Below are positions 52,169-60,403 of a DNA stretch of 64,000 bases, piece by piece. Source of the stretch: Desulfatirhabdium butyrativorans DSM 18734 (lineage in GTDB: Bacteria > Desulfobacterota > Desulfobacteria > Desulfobacterales > Desulfatirhabdiaceae); the NCBI RefSeq assembly GCF_000429925.1, contig NZ_AUCU01000014.1, positions 92,007-156,006 of the forward strand, in the 5' to 3' direction. Positions within the stretch are counted from its first letter, which is position 1; each line of letters begins with the position of its first letter. The position numbers and the translations under genes are program-made. Under the pieces are notes generated by a model. It saw nothing but the letters and a program-made list of their open reading frames with translations. It made no database searches and had not been told where the DNA came from.

Positions 52169-52920
52169 GTTACGCAGCCGTCATGAATCTAAACCGTTAT
52201 GTCGATATGTCCATGAACCGGGACAGGCTTGTGGAGACCTATCTTCCGCTCGTCAAGCGGATCGTCCAGCGGATTGCCTGCAGACTGCCCGCTTGCGTGG
52301 ATGTGGATGATCTGTTCCATGCGGGTATTCTCGGTTTGATCCAGGCGATCGATCATTATGATCCTTCCCGGGAAAGCAGGTTGGCTACCTATGCGAGCTT
52401 TCGGATCAAGGGTGCGGTCCTGAGCGAACTGAGGTCTCGTGACGTGATCTCGCGGACGAACCGGCGAAAGGTGCGGGTATATGATGAAACCCGGGAGCGA
52501 TTGAGCCATGAGCTGGGGCGGGACCCGGAGGATGAGGAGATTGCCCGGGCCATGGGGATCGACATTCAGGAGTTGGATGCCGTCTGCCAGCAGGCGGCTG
52601 TTTCCGTGATGAGTCTCGAGGAGCTGGGGGTCGAGGCGGATGAGATGAAAGACATGAGTCTGAGCGGCATCCGGGACCCGCGGGAAATCGATCCGGAAAT
52701 GGAAATCCGCAAGAAGGAACTCAAGCGGCTGTTGGCGGAAGCCGTCAGGTCCCTCAGTCATCGGGAGCAGACCGTGCTTTCCCTGTATTATGTCGAAGAA
52801 TTGACGCTCAAAGAAATTGGAAAGGTCCTTGACCTGACGGAATCGCGGATTTGCCAGATTCATTCCCAGGCCCTTTCCAAATTGCGGCAGGCAATGCGGA
52901 AAAACGGGGCTATGGAATAG
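52165..52920 (+). CDS. fliA: RNA polymerase sigma-28 factor FliA
   Basis: A 251-residue flagellar sigma factor. Region 2 reads LVKRIVQRIACRLPACVDVD and DLFHAGILGLIQAIDHYDPS, then ASFRIKGAVLSELRSRD; region 3 has RERLSHELGRDPEDEEIARA; region 4 ends with SLYYVEELTLKEIGKVLDLT and ESRICQIHSQALSKLR. It overlaps flhG by four bases; an ATG at 52183 is possible. Promoters that fit its consensus lie before flagellin 2, fliD and flgM, and its anti-sigma partner flgM is at 59023. Confidence 0.97.
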   Translation: MSYAAVMNLNRYVDMSMNRDRLVETYLPLVKRIVQRIACRLPACVDVDDLFHAGILGLIQAIDHYDPSRESRLATYASFRIKGAVLSELRSRDVISRTNRRKVRVYDETRERLSHELGRDPEDEEIARAMGIDIQELDAVCQQAAVSVMSLEELGVEADEMKDMSLSGIRDPREIDPEMEIRKKELKRLLAEAVRSLSHREQTVLSLYYVEELTLKEIGKVLDLTESRICQIHSQALSKLRQAMRKNGAME

Positions 52921-52991
52921 GGGCCGTCCGGCAACGGGAGCCAGACCCAGTGGATTGCACAGAACGTGTGCGGAATGGAAAGGAGAATACG

Positions 52992-53417
52992 ATGATGGAA
53001 TGGTGGATGTCCTGGAAAACGATGTTCGTCGTGCTCGATATAGCGGGAATTATCGTGTGCACACTGATTGTGGTCATGCTGTACCGAAAACACAAGAAAA
53101 ATGCCCATCCATCGGTTCTCCAGAAAAACCTTCGGATGTCCCGAGATCATGGGGAATATCCGAGATCGGAAGCGGGTTTCGATCGCGTGTTTGCCAATGT
53201 TTTGGCCTATCCGGCTCAGCCTGGCGCCAAAGAGAACAAAAACGGCAAGATCGATCCGTATGAAGAAGCGCGATGGCTTGCGGAACTGGGTATGAGCATC
53301 AACGGGATTGCGGAACGGGTCGATCTTCCGCGGTGTGAAATCGAGTTGATCATCGATTTGTGCCGCGTGCGATCTTCCAGCGTCAACAAGGGGCGCAAAC
53401 TGGCGGAGGTTTTTTGA
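52992..53417 (+). CDS. Membrane-anchored DUF2802 protein
   Basis: A 141-residue protein with one N-terminal transmembrane segment (residues about 8-30, MFVVLDIAGIIVCTLIVVML). The C-terminal half has EEARWLAELGMSINGIAERV and DLPRCEIELIIDLCR, a helix-turn-helix-like DUF2802 pattern. Such genes lie next to fliA or chemotaxis genes in other proteobacteria; their role is unknown. AAAGGAG lies before the two ATGs at 52992/52995. The array of variable hairpins starts five bases after its stop codon. Confidence 0.75.
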   Translation: MMEWWMSWKTMFVVLDIAGIIVCTLIVVMLYRKHKKNAHPSVLQKNLRMSRDHGEYPRSEAGFDRVFANVLAYPAQPGAKENKNGKIDPYEEARWLAELGMSINGIAERVDLPRCEIELIIDLCRVRSSSVNKGRKLAEVF

Positions 53418-53421
53418 AAGG

Positions 53422-53636
53422 GTCACGTACCCACTTCGTGGGTGTCATGGGCTGCTGCGCAGCGTCAAGTGGCCACTTTGTGGCCGTCATATGGCCGCAA
53501 GCGGCCGTCAAGTGCGCACTTCGTGCGCGTCAGGTACCCACTTTGTGGGTGTCATGTGCTGCTACGCAGCGTCAAGTGGCCACTTTGTGGCCGTCAGGTG
53601 AGCACTGCGTGCTCGTCAAGTGGCTGCTGCGCAGCC
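53422..53636. repeat. Tandem array of ten 20-22-bp units with changing palindromic stems
   Basis: Each unit is GTCA, three variable bases, a stem of 5-6 bases, a 2-3-base loop and the exact complement of the stem. Unit starts: 53422, 53444, 53464, 53486, 53507, 53529, 53551, 53571, 53593, 53615. Stems in order: ACCCAC, GCTGC, GGCCAC, GGCCGC, GCGCAC, ACCCAC, GCTGC, GGCCAC, GAGCAC, GGCTGC. Both arms change together, so pairing is kept while sequence varies. Units 1-3 and 6-8 carry the same stems, showing a higher-order duplication of 107 bp. It lies between the DUF2802 gene and flgF and has no open frame consistent with unit lengths. Confidence 0.95.
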
Positions 53637-53716
53637 GTCACGGGTGGTCATGGGATGGTGTGGGGGCGTCAACGATCTGACGTGAAGGCATCGGGTTTGG
53701 GATTTGGAGAAGAGCG

Positions 53717-54469
53717 ATGAGCGGAGAGATTTCCAGCATTTTGTCGGGTGCATTGATGCAGGAGGCCCGGCTGGACGTGTTGGCCAACAACGCCGCCAAT
53801 GTCAACACCATCGGTTTCAAGGAAGACAAGGTGTTCCGGATTCCCGACAGCAGCCGCCCCGTTTGGGAGACGCCCGATGGAACGCCACTCAAGGGGATGA
53901 CGCTCAACACCGAAGTGGCGATTCCCGTTGCTTCCTATGTCAATATGGAGCAGGGCAGGTTGATCGAGACCCACAATGCGCTCGATGTTTCGATCGACGG
54001 CAAGGGATTGTTCGTTGTTCAGGGCATGGGCAAAAACCTCTATACCCGAAAAGGCAGTTTTACACTGAACCAGGATGGTACACTCGTTACCCAGGATGGT
54101 TTTCCCGTCATGGGGCAGGGCGGTCCGATCACCATCAACGGAAAAGAAGTGGAAATTACCCAGGACGGTACGATTGTCGTCGATGGGCAGGAGATGGACA
54201 AGTTGAATCTGGTCGAATTTCCCGACAGTGTCCGGATGCTCAAGGCTGGGGATGCCTGTTTCGAGCCGGCCGATCCCAATGTCCAGCCGACACAGGCCCA
54301 ATCGGCATCCGTCTTGCAAGGATACGTGGAAGGCTCCAACGTCGATCCGATTCGGGTGATGACGGAAATGATCGATGTGCTGAGGGGATACGAATCCTAT
54401 CAGAAGGCGATGTTATCCATGAACGATATCGTTTCCAAGACCGTCAACGAGGTGGGAAAGATTACATGA
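53717..54469 (+). CDS. flgF: Flagellar basal-body rod protein FlgF
   Basis: A 250-residue rod protein of the FlgE/F/G family. The N-terminal pattern is ALMQEARLDVLANNAANVNT and IGFKEDKVF; the middle contains ALDVSIDGKGLFVVQGMGKN and TRKGSFTLNQDGTLVTQDGF; the end is EGSNVDPIRVMTEMIDVLRG, then YESYQKAMLSMNDI. A GGAGAAGAG ribosome site precedes the ATG. It opens the rod/ring operon and is separated from flgG by a MITE-like element. Confidence 0.94.
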   Translation: MSGEISSILSGALMQEARLDVLANNAANVNTIGFKEDKVFRIPDSSRPVWETPDGTPLKGMTLNTEVAIPVASYVNMEQGRLIETHNALDVSIDGKGLFVVQGMGKNLYTRKGSFTLNQDGTLVTQDGFPVMGQGGPITINGKEVEITQDGTIVVDGQEMDKLNLVEFPDSVRMLKAGDACFEPADPNVQPTQAQSASVLQGYVEGSNVDPIRVMTEMIDVLRGYESYQKAMLSMNDIVSKTVNEVGKIT

Positions 54470-54841
54470 GCCTGCCGGATGTTATTACAATATCATGAAA
54501 TGATTACGGCATGTACGCTTTTATATAGTGTCTGAACGGAAATACCGTTTGGAGAACAACCTGAGCCGGAGGGCAGGCTGTTTTGCGATACAGTGGGAAC
54601 TTGTTTGAAGCCGCCTGAGATCGTTGGGTCGGGCGTTCTCAAGGCGAAAGCACGATATAAACCCCTCATTCATTGGATTCGGCGTTTCTTGATGGACACG
54701 GATCCGCCCGACCCGTACGAGATCGGGCGGCTGAGTTTTCACGCTGTATCGCAAAATTGCCTGCCCGCAGGCGGCGCACTGCTCCAAATAGGGGTTTTTC
54801 GTTCAGGTACGATAGCAGGTAGAATCGGTTAAGGAGGTTTC
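54470..54841. other. Gap between flgF and flgG occupied by a MITE-like element
   Basis: Most of this 370-bp gap is the element at 54522-54816. Only short flanks remain: about 50 bp after flgF and 25 bp with AAGGAGG before flgG. Without the element flgF and flgG would be closely linked, as in most flagellar operons. Confidence 0.75.
54522..54816. mobile_element. MITE-like element, copy 3 (about 295 bp, long inverted arms)
   Basis: The left arm (about 54522-54594: TATATAGTGTCTGAACGG to TTTTGCGATACAG) is the inverse of the right arm (about 54743-54816: CTGTATCGCAAAATTGCC to GTTCAGGTACGATA). The arms are some 70 bp with scattered mismatches. The middle 150 bp has its own dyads (CCGCCCGA...TCGGGCGG near 54707-54730) and no gene. 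Outer motifs match the copies at 8066 and 45046. No transposase is present. Confidence 0.8.
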
Positions 54842-55633
54842 ATGTCTTCTCGAGCATTATCCATTGCGGCCACGGGCATGCAGGCCCAAACCCTGAACAT
54901 CGACGTGATCGCAAACAACCTCGCCAACGTCAGCACACCCGGTTTCAAAAAGAGCAGGGCCGATTTTCAGGACCTGCTGTATCAGAATCTCAGACCGGCG
55001 GGGACCGCCTCTTCAACCGGAGAACAGGTGCCGACCGGCATTCAGCTCGGTCAGGGAACCAGGCCGGTTGCCACCCAGCGCATATTCGCGCAGGGGGATT
55101 ACCAGTACACGAAGAACGAACTCGATGTCGCCATCGAAGGAGACGGGTTCTTTCAGATCAAGCAAGCCAGCGGTGATATCGCCTATTCAAGGGGGGGAAA
55201 CTTCAAATTGAACAGTGACGGTAAAATCGTGACTTCAGACGGCTATTCACTGGAGCCCGAAATCACCATTCCCTCCGATGCCGTGTCGGTATCCATCGAA
55301 AGTGATGGCACCGTCTCCGTCGTTCAGGCGGGTCAGGTGACACCGGTTCAAATCGGATCGATCGAAACGGCCCGATTCATCAATCCGGCCGGGCTTCGCA
55401 GCATCGGGAAAAATCTGTATATCGAAACCGCGGCATCCGGTGCGCCTGTGACAGGAGCGCCCGGGGCCGATGGCCGCGGGAACCTGTCACAGGGGTTTCT
55501 GGAAATGTCCAATGTCAGTGTCGTCGATGAGATGGTCAACATGATTGCCGCCCAGCGGGCTTATGAAATCAACAGCAAGGCGATTCAGACCTCGGATGAC
55601 ATGATGCAGATGGCCAACAATCTCAAGCGATAG
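54842..55633 (+). CDS. flgG: Flagellar distal rod protein FlgG
   Basis: A 263-residue distal rod subunit. It begins [20 protein letters not shown] and [20 protein letters not shown], has [20 protein letters not shown], and ends [20 protein letters not shown] followed by [16 protein letters not shown]. These are diagnostic of FlgG. The AAGGAGG site 5 bp before the ATG is very strong, and it lies just outside the MITE-like element. flgA follows after 6 bp. Confidence 0.97.
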   Translation: MSSRALSIAATGMQAQTLNIDVIANNLANVSTPGFKKSRADFQDLLYQNLRPAGTASSTGEQVPTGIQLGQGTRPVATQRIFAQGDYQYTKNELDVAIEGDGFFQIKQASGDIAYSRGGNFKLNSDGKIVTSDGYSLEPEITIPSDAVSVSIESDGTVSVVQAGQVTPVQIGSIETARFINPAGLRSIGKNLYIETAASGAPVTGAPGADGRGNLSQGFLEMSNVSVVDEMVNMIAAQRAYEINSKAIQTSDDMMQMANNLKR

Positions 55634-55639
55634 GATCGG

Positions 55640-56638
55640 ATGCTCATGAAATGGCCAAATCATTCTTTTCGCTATGATTTCGTTTGGATGCTTCCGGTGG
55701 TGTTTCTGATGGTTTGCGCCGTTGGGCCGGTGCTTGCTGGGGACATTTCGATCAGCGCAGCCAAAAATGTTGTCGTCAATCAATCGAGCATCACGCTCGG
55801 GGACATTGCCTCCGTTGTCGGAGACGATGCCGATCTGGTTCATCAAATCCAGCAGATTCCGCTCGGAAATGCGCCTGCTCTGGGTTTCGTACGAAACATG
55901 GAGAAATCCTATATCGATATCCGGCTCAGGCAGACACGGATCGACCCCAATCGGATCGCCCTGCTCCTTCCGGATACCATCGAGATCACCCGGAACAGTT
56001 TCGAGGTACCGAGAAGTGAAATTGAGCGGATCGCCCTGCAATATCTTCAGCCAAGACTCCCCTACGATCGGAACAAGACTCATGTTGCTTTCTCCGGTAC
56101 GGCGGAAAAAGTGCTGTTGTCGGATGCCGATTTCACCACACAGGTTTCTTTGCCGGGCCGCTCGGATATGCTTGGGTCGGTGCCGCTGATGATGCAGTTT
56201 CTGGTGAAAGATCAGGTGGAAAAGAAAATCTGGGTTACAGCATCCGTGTCCGTGGAATCCCAGGTCGTGGTTGCCAAAAAGCCGATCAACAGACGACAGA
56301 TCATTTCGGAGGATATGCTCGATCTGGTGGTTGGCGATCTGGCCAAGCTTCCGTCGAATGCACTGAAGGATATGGATGACGTTGTCGGAAAACGGGCGCT
56401 GCGGCTGATCAATACGAATGAAGTCCTGCGCATCGATCTGGTCGAGATGCCGCCGGTTGTGAAGCGCAACGACATCGTTACCCTCCTGGCGGAAAAGGGG
56501 ATGCTCCGGATCACGGCCAAAGGAGAAGTCAGGGAAAACGGCCGTCGCGGGGAGCGGATTCGGGTGATCAATCTCGATTCCAACAAGGAGATTTATGCGC
56601 GGGTCATCGATGCGAATACGGTCCGGGTCGAGTTCTGA
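55640..56638 (+). CDS. flgA: P-ring assembly chaperone FlgA
   Basis: A 332-residue periplasmic chaperone for FlgI, longer than the enterobacterial protein but usual in this group. A signal peptide ends near VGPVLAGD (residue about 34). Residues about 190-330 hold the SAF-type domain (AKKPINRRQIISEDMLDLVV) and the FlgA C-terminus (KRNDIVTLLAEKGMLRITAK, GEVRENGRRGERIRVINLDS, ANTVRVEF). The start is ATG 55640; ATG 55646 is possible. Confidence 0.92.
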   Translation: MLMKWPNHSFRYDFVWMLPVVFLMVCAVGPVLAGDISISAAKNVVVNQSSITLGDIASVVGDDADLVHQIQQIPLGNAPALGFVRNMEKSYIDIRLRQTRIDPNRIALLLPDTIEITRNSFEVPRSEIERIALQYLQPRLPYDRNKTHVAFSGTAEKVLLSDADFTTQVSLPGRSDMLGSVPLMMQFLVKDQVEKKIWVTASVSVESQVVVAKKPINRRQIISEDMLDLVVGDLAKLPSNALKDMDDVVGKRALRLINTNEVLRIDLVEMPPVVKRNDIVTLLAEKGMLRITAKGEVRENGRRGERIRVINLDSNKEIYARVIDANTVRVEF

Positions 56639-56661
56639 AAATGGATCGGGGAGGAAATGAC

Positions 56662-57393
56662 ATGAAACGATTATGGAAAATGAGGATGCGGCGTGATTCG
56701 ATGCTGTTGTGTTCGATCGTATTGAGCGCTGTTGTACTTGGCGGATGTGCGGAAACGAGGAAGAAAGCCCATCTGGAGATCTCCTCTCCACCCGCGTATG
56801 CCGTGCAACCCGTGCAGCAGCAGCCATCGGAAGACGGATCTTTCTGGACGGACAATGCCGCGCTGAACAGCATGTTTGCAGATGCAAAAGCCAGGGGTGT
56901 CGGGGATATCGTTACCATCAAGATCGTGGAATCTTCCAAGGCAAGCAACAGCGCGAGCACCAGCACCGGCAAGAACACGTCCCTGACCCTTGGAATCGAC
57001 AAATTTCTTGGACTCGAAAATGGCTATCCCAAGACAGGTTCCACCTTCAATCCATTTTCGAGAATTGAAGGGGCGATGAAGAACAGTTTCGACGGAAAAG
57101 GGGATACGTCGCGAAAAGGCGACTTGTCGGCATACATGACGGCAAAGGTGATCGACAAGATGCCCAACGGCAATCTGGTCATTGCAGGCTCCAGAGAAGT
57201 GCTGATCAACAATGAAAAGCAACTGATCATATTGACGGGGACCATTCGGGAACGGGACATCGCACCGGATAATGTGATCCAGTCGACATACATATCGGAT
57301 GCCAAAATCATTTACACAGGCGTGGGCGATGTGGATGACACGCAGCGACAGGGATGGCTGGCCCGCTTCCTGAATGTCGTTTCGCCGTTCTGA
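56662..57393 (+). CDS. flgH: Flagellar L-ring lipoprotein FlgH
   Basis: A 243-residue outer-membrane ring lipoprotein. The signal has a clear lipobox, VVLGGC, with the modified Cys near residue 29. FlgH motifs are LNSMFADAKARGVGDIVTIK and IVESSKASNSAS, LSAYMTAKVIDKMPNGNLVI and GSREVLINNEKQLIILTGTI. ATG 56662 is chosen because GGGGAGGAAA lies just upstream; ATG 56641 would place that site inside the gene. Its presence shows an outer membrane. Confidence 0.95.
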   Translation: MKRLWKMRMRRDSMLLCSIVLSAVVLGGCAETRKKAHLEISSPPAYAVQPVQQQPSEDGSFWTDNAALNSMFADAKARGVGDIVTIKIVESSKASNSASTSTGKNTSLTLGIDKFLGLENGYPKTGSTFNPFSRIEGAMKNSFDGKGDTSRKGDLSAYMTAKVIDKMPNGNLVIAGSREVLINNEKQLIILTGTIRERDIAPDNVIQSTYISDAKIIYTGVGDVDDTQRQGWLARFLNVVSPF

Positions 57394-57410
57394 AGGATGA
57401 GGGGGCGTGG

Positions 57411-58565
57411 ATGATGATTTCAAGCACATTCTTGAACAGATCTGATTGCGGATCGGAGAGGGCGGGTAGATCGCCTGCTATCGGCGCATTGCTGATGGGG
57501 ATCATGCTCCTTGCCGCTTCGGTGGTTCATGCAGCGCGTATCAAAGACATTGCCGACATTCAGGGCGTGAGACCCAATCAACTGGTTGGATACGGACTGG
57601 TGGTCGGGCTCAATGGAACCGGAGACGGCAACAAGACCATTTTCACGGTCCAGTCCCTGGTCAGCATGCTTGAAAAGATGGGTGTGACCTTGAACGCCAA
57701 CGACATCAAGGTCAAGAACGTGGCTGCAGTCATGGTGACTGCCGAAATGCCGCCGTTTGCCCGCGCCGGGACACAGATCGACGTCGTGGTAAGCTCCATT
57801 GGAGATGCCAAAAATCTTCAGGGCGGGACATTGATTTTTACACCCCTGAAGGCGGCGAACGGAAAAATCTATGCCGTTGCCCAGGGGGCCATCAGCACGG
57901 GTGGATTTGCGGCCTCCGGTGCGGGAGGCAGCGTTCAGAAAAATTTTCCAACCGTAGGCCGTGTGCCGAGCGGTGCGACCATCGAAAAGGAAATGCAGGC
58001 GCATTTCAACGATCGGGACACCGTGCGTATCTCGTTGCGAAATCCGGATTTTACGACTGCGGGCCGGATGTCCGATGCCATCAATGCCGCTTTGCTGGAG
58101 CCAGTGGCCAAAATGTCCGATTCCGCAACGGTGGATATTCGGGTCCCGGGGAAATATCTTGACAATGTATCCGGTTTTGTCACCATGATCGAGAATATTC
58201 CCGTCACGCCGGATATGGTTTCCAAGGTTGTCGTGAACGAGCGAACCGGAACGGTGGTGATCGGAGAAAATGTCCGCATATCCACGGTTGCCATTGCGCA
58301 CGGCAATCTGAGTATCTCCGTCAAGGAGGATGCAAAGGTGTCTCAGCCGATGCCCTTTTCAAATGGGCAGACGGTGGTCACGCCCGATACGAACGTGAAT
58401 GTCAAGGAAGAAAAGGCGCCCATTTTCATGATGGAATCCGGCGCCACGATCGGGGACATTGTGCGGGCGCTGAATGCCCTTGGGGTGTCGCCGCGGGATT
58501 TGATTTCGATATTTCAGGCGCTGCAGGCTTCGGGTGCCCTTCAGGCAAAACTGGAGATCATGTAG
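57411..58565 (+). CDS. flgI: Flagellar P-ring protein FlgI
   Basis: A 384-residue periplasmic ring protein. A signal sequence ends near VVHAARIK (residue about 41). Core motifs are RIKDIADIQGVRPNQLVGYG, LVVGLNGTGDGNKTIFTVQS, VMVTAEMPPFARAGTQIDVV and the C-terminal GATIGDIVRALNALGVSPRD. ATG 57411 (or 57414) has GAGGGGG upstream. It starts 17 bp after flgH and ends 1 bp before flgJ. Confidence 0.96.
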   Translation: MMISSTFLNRSDCGSERAGRSPAIGALLMGIMLLAASVVHAARIKDIADIQGVRPNQLVGYGLVVGLNGTGDGNKTIFTVQSLVSMLEKMGVTLNANDIKVKNVAAVMVTAEMPPFARAGTQIDVVVSSIGDAKNLQGGTLIFTPLKAANGKIYAVAQGAISTGGFAASGAGGSVQKNFPTVGRVPSGATIEKEMQAHFNDRDTVRISLRNPDFTTAGRMSDAINAALLEPVAKMSDSATVDIRVPGKYLDNVSGFVTMIENIPVTPDMVSKVVVNERTGTVVIGENVRISTVAIAHGNLSISVKEDAKVSQPMPFSNGQTVVTPDTNVNVKEEKAPIFMMESGATIGDIVRALNALGVSPRDLISIFQALQASGALQAKLEIM

Positions 58566-58566
58566 A

Positions 58567-58893
58567 ATGAACCCGATCGATACGCTTTCATTTCGCTCCG
58601 GCCCTGCTTATTCCGCCGCCGTTTCCGGGAATTCGGGGACAAGGCGTGCGGCTGCGGCATCCGGTGATGATCCGCAACGGCTTGACGATGTCTGCAAGGA
58701 AATGGAATCCCTGTTTCTGCAGCAATTGTTGAAAGAAATGCGCAATACCGTTCCGGAGAGCGGATTTTCAGAAACGGGCAGTGGGAGAAAAATGTTTACC
58801 GAGATGATGGACGAGGCCATGTCCAAGAAAATGGCGGAAAAAGGCATCGGACTTGCGGATGTTCTGGAAAGACAGTTGAGAATGAAGATGTGA
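58567..58893 (+). CDS. flgJ: Rod-binding protein FlgJ (N-terminal type, no muramidase)
   Basis: A 108-residue rod-cap protein. The rod-binding domain is KEMESLFLQQLLKEMRNTVP, followed by SETGSGRKMFTEMMDEAMSK and KGIGLADVLERQL. The C-terminal peptidoglycan hydrolase domain of enterobacterial FlgJ is absent, as is common outside gamma-proteobacteria, so a separate enzyme must open the wall. The gene ends before a terminator. Confidence 0.92.
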   Translation: MNPIDTLSFRSGPAYSAAVSGNSGTRRAAAASGDDPQRLDDVCKEMESLFLQQLLKEMRNTVPESGFSETGSGRKMFTEMMDEAMSKKMAEKGIGLADVLERQLRMKM

Positions 58894-58918
58894 ATTCGAA
58901 CGATGAGCGTTTTCGATC

Positions 58919-58950
58919 ATCCCGTGTTTTTATCCGGGATCAGCATTTTT
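58919..58950 (+). terminator. Terminator after flgJ
   Basis: ATCCCG (58919-58924) pairs with CGGGAT (58935-58940), followed by CAGCATTTTT. The stem is short, but the position at the end of the rod/ring operon fits. Confidence 0.6.
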
Positions 58951-58955
58951 CGGAT

Positions 58956-58983
58956 TCAAGTTTTTGGGTGAAGATGCCGATAT
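58956..58983 (+). promoter_or_regulatory. Sigma-28 (FliA) promoter for flgM
   Basis: TCAAGTTT, a 12-bp spacer and GCCGATAT. The elements closely match those before fliD, with one extra base in the spacer. It lies about 40 bp before the flgM start, right after the flgJ terminator, as expected for the class 3 flgM promoter. Confidence 0.72.
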
Positions 58984-59022
58984 AAGAATCAAAGCCTTCA
59001 CCCTCAACGAATGAGGTTCACG

Positions 59023-59337
59023 ATGATGAAGATTGTAGACAATACCACCCGACAAGCTCAAAACATGCGTATGGGGCCAAGAGATCTCAAGCCAGTGCAA
59101 CCCGGATCGAGAGATCCTCAGGGAATCGGTGCGCTGGACGACCAGGGAGACAAGGTCATGCTCTCCGAATTGGCTGCCAGAATGCGGGGCGCCATGCAGA
59201 CGATTCATGACATGCCCGAAGTCCGGGAAGATCGCATCGCGGTCCTCAAGTCAAGCATCCAGAATGGGACGTATCGCATCGATCCGGAAACTGTAGCGGC
59301 CAGAATATTCGATGAAGCCTTCTTCGCCACAGCGTAA
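59023..59337 (+). CDS. flgM: Anti-sigma-28 factor FlgM
   Basis: A 104-residue protein. The C-terminal sigma-binding part is VREDRIAVLKSSIQNGTYRI followed by DPETVAARIFDEAF, matching the FlgM pattern. The N-terminal half is polar and probably disordered. FlgM inhibits FliA until exported through the completed hook. The start is ATG 59023 with GAGG upstream; ATG 59011 and 59026 are alternatives. Confidence 0.9.
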   Translation: MMKIVDNTTRQAQNMRMGPRDLKPVQPGSRDPQGIGALDDQGDKVMLSELAARMRGAMQTIHDMPEVREDRIAVLKSSIQNGTYRIDPETVAARIFDEAFFATA

Positions 59338-59367
59338 TGGAAGTATTCTCCACTGGTGGGAGAGATT

Positions 59368-59409
59368 ACGCAAACCCATCGATTTTTCCGATGGTTGGGT
59401 GTTTTTTAT
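59368..59409 (+). terminator. Possible terminator after flgM
   Basis: CCCATCG and CGATGGTTGGG form an imperfect hairpin around ATTTTTC, followed by TGTTTTTTATTT. The bulged stem lowers confidence, but the T-run is good. Confidence 0.5.
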
Positions 59410-59475
59410 TTGTCTGCAGCGTGATTTTCGTTTACAGTACGAGAGGAATCGCCCCGGGTGGGGGTGGAGGGTGAG

Positions 59476-59979
59476 ATGATGAGCGCACTAAGCGATGCCT
59501 TTCTGGATTTGATGGAACATTTCGTGATGCAGTATCGCCTGCTGGCGGATTTGCTCCTTCAAGAAGAAAAGGCCATCATCACGTTTTCGATCGAGCGTTT
59601 CAACCGTGTTCGAGAGGAAAAGCAGGTTCAGATCGTACGAATTCAGGCGATCGACTCCAAAAGGCGGGTGATTATTCGGAAGATGGCTGCGGAACTGGGG
59701 CTTCCCCCGGCTAACCTGACACTGGAGAAAATGGCTTCCAAACTGGATCAGCCGGTTGCCGATCGTCTGCGGTGTCTCTCTGCGGATTTGAAAACCGTTC
59801 TGGATGTCGTTGCCGAACGCAATGCCAGAAACAACAATTTAATCGGACATTCCCTCTCCCTGATTCGTTCCTCCATCGATTTCCTCACCCATTTGATGAT
59901 TCCTGCGCCGGTATATGGCCGAAACGGAGGAGTCGTTCCATCCATGGGAAGCGGGCTTCGCTTTCGAAGCGCCGCATGA
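59476..59979 (+). CDS. flgN: FlgN-family export chaperone
   Basis: A 167-residue, mostly helical protein. It shows the FlgN-like pattern LADLLLQEEKAIITFSIERF, NRVREEKQVQIVRIQAIDSK and later ARNNNLIGHSLSLIRSSIDF. FlgN is the chaperone for hook-filament junction proteins FlgK and FlgL, which are not in the window. ATG 59476 follows GGAGGGTGAG; ATG 59479 is possible. Place after flgM is the normal one. Confidence 0.88.
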   Translation: MMSALSDAFLDLMEHFVMQYRLLADLLLQEEKAIITFSIERFNRVREEKQVQIVRIQAIDSKRRVIIRKMAAELGLPPANLTLEKMASKLDQPVADRLRCLSADLKTVLDVVAERNARNNNLIGHSLSLIRSSIDFLTHLMIPAPVYGRNGGVVPSMGSGLRFRSAA

Positions 59980-60171
59980 TCCGTCTCTTGATTCGATAAA
60001 TGAACCATGAGAATGACGGGGGCGACCTCCGGAGATGAAAATCCGGATGGTGTTCCTGCCGATGTCTTGGTTCGTCATTCCGGCGAAATCCGGAAACCCG
60101 TTTTGCGACTGTCGCAGTGTGACTGGCTCTGGACATCGGCTTTCGCCAGGGTGACTGGTCTTGGGAATTTC

Positions 60172-60279
60172 GATTACGATTACGACAACGACAACGACAA
60201 CGATAGCGACAACGATAGCGATTACGACAACGACAACGACAACGATTACGACAACGACAACGATAGCGATAGCGACAAC
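60172..60279. repeat. GAYWRC hexamer tract, 18 units
   Basis: 108 bp of GATTAC, GACAAC and GATAGC units in register. It is the longest tract of this family in the window. In one frame it would read as repeats of Asp-Tyr, Asp-Asn and Asp-Ser, but no start or ribosome site supports translation. Confidence 0.93.
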
Positions 60280-60403
60280 GATACTTTCCTGCGTTGCGGA
60301 GAGAGATAGTTTTACGGTAATCATGGCGGTGTCGCCACCCCCGGAGATGAAAATGCCAAGGCAGACGATACGCCTACAAAATCAAAACGTTCCCATCCAC
60401 CCC

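Noticed and set aside
53422..53636. CRISPR array
   Set aside because: There are no constant repeats with unique spacers; units are contiguous 20-22-bp hairpins, the changing part is palindromic, and no cas gene is nearby.
53442..53720. ORFs reading through the hairpin array
   Set aside because: Unit lengths of 20, 21 and 22 bp shift the frame, so no repeat peptide is kept; no ribosome site.
55487..56887. 466-codon minus-strand ORF opposite flgA/flgG
   Set aside because: Shadow of well-supported flgA and neighbours; no recognisable motifs.
60007..60324. ORFs on both strands over the 18-unit hexamer (Asp-Asn repeats on plus, Val/Ile repeats on minus)
   Set aside because: Low-complexity translation of a DNA repeat; no start signals and no match to a protein family.
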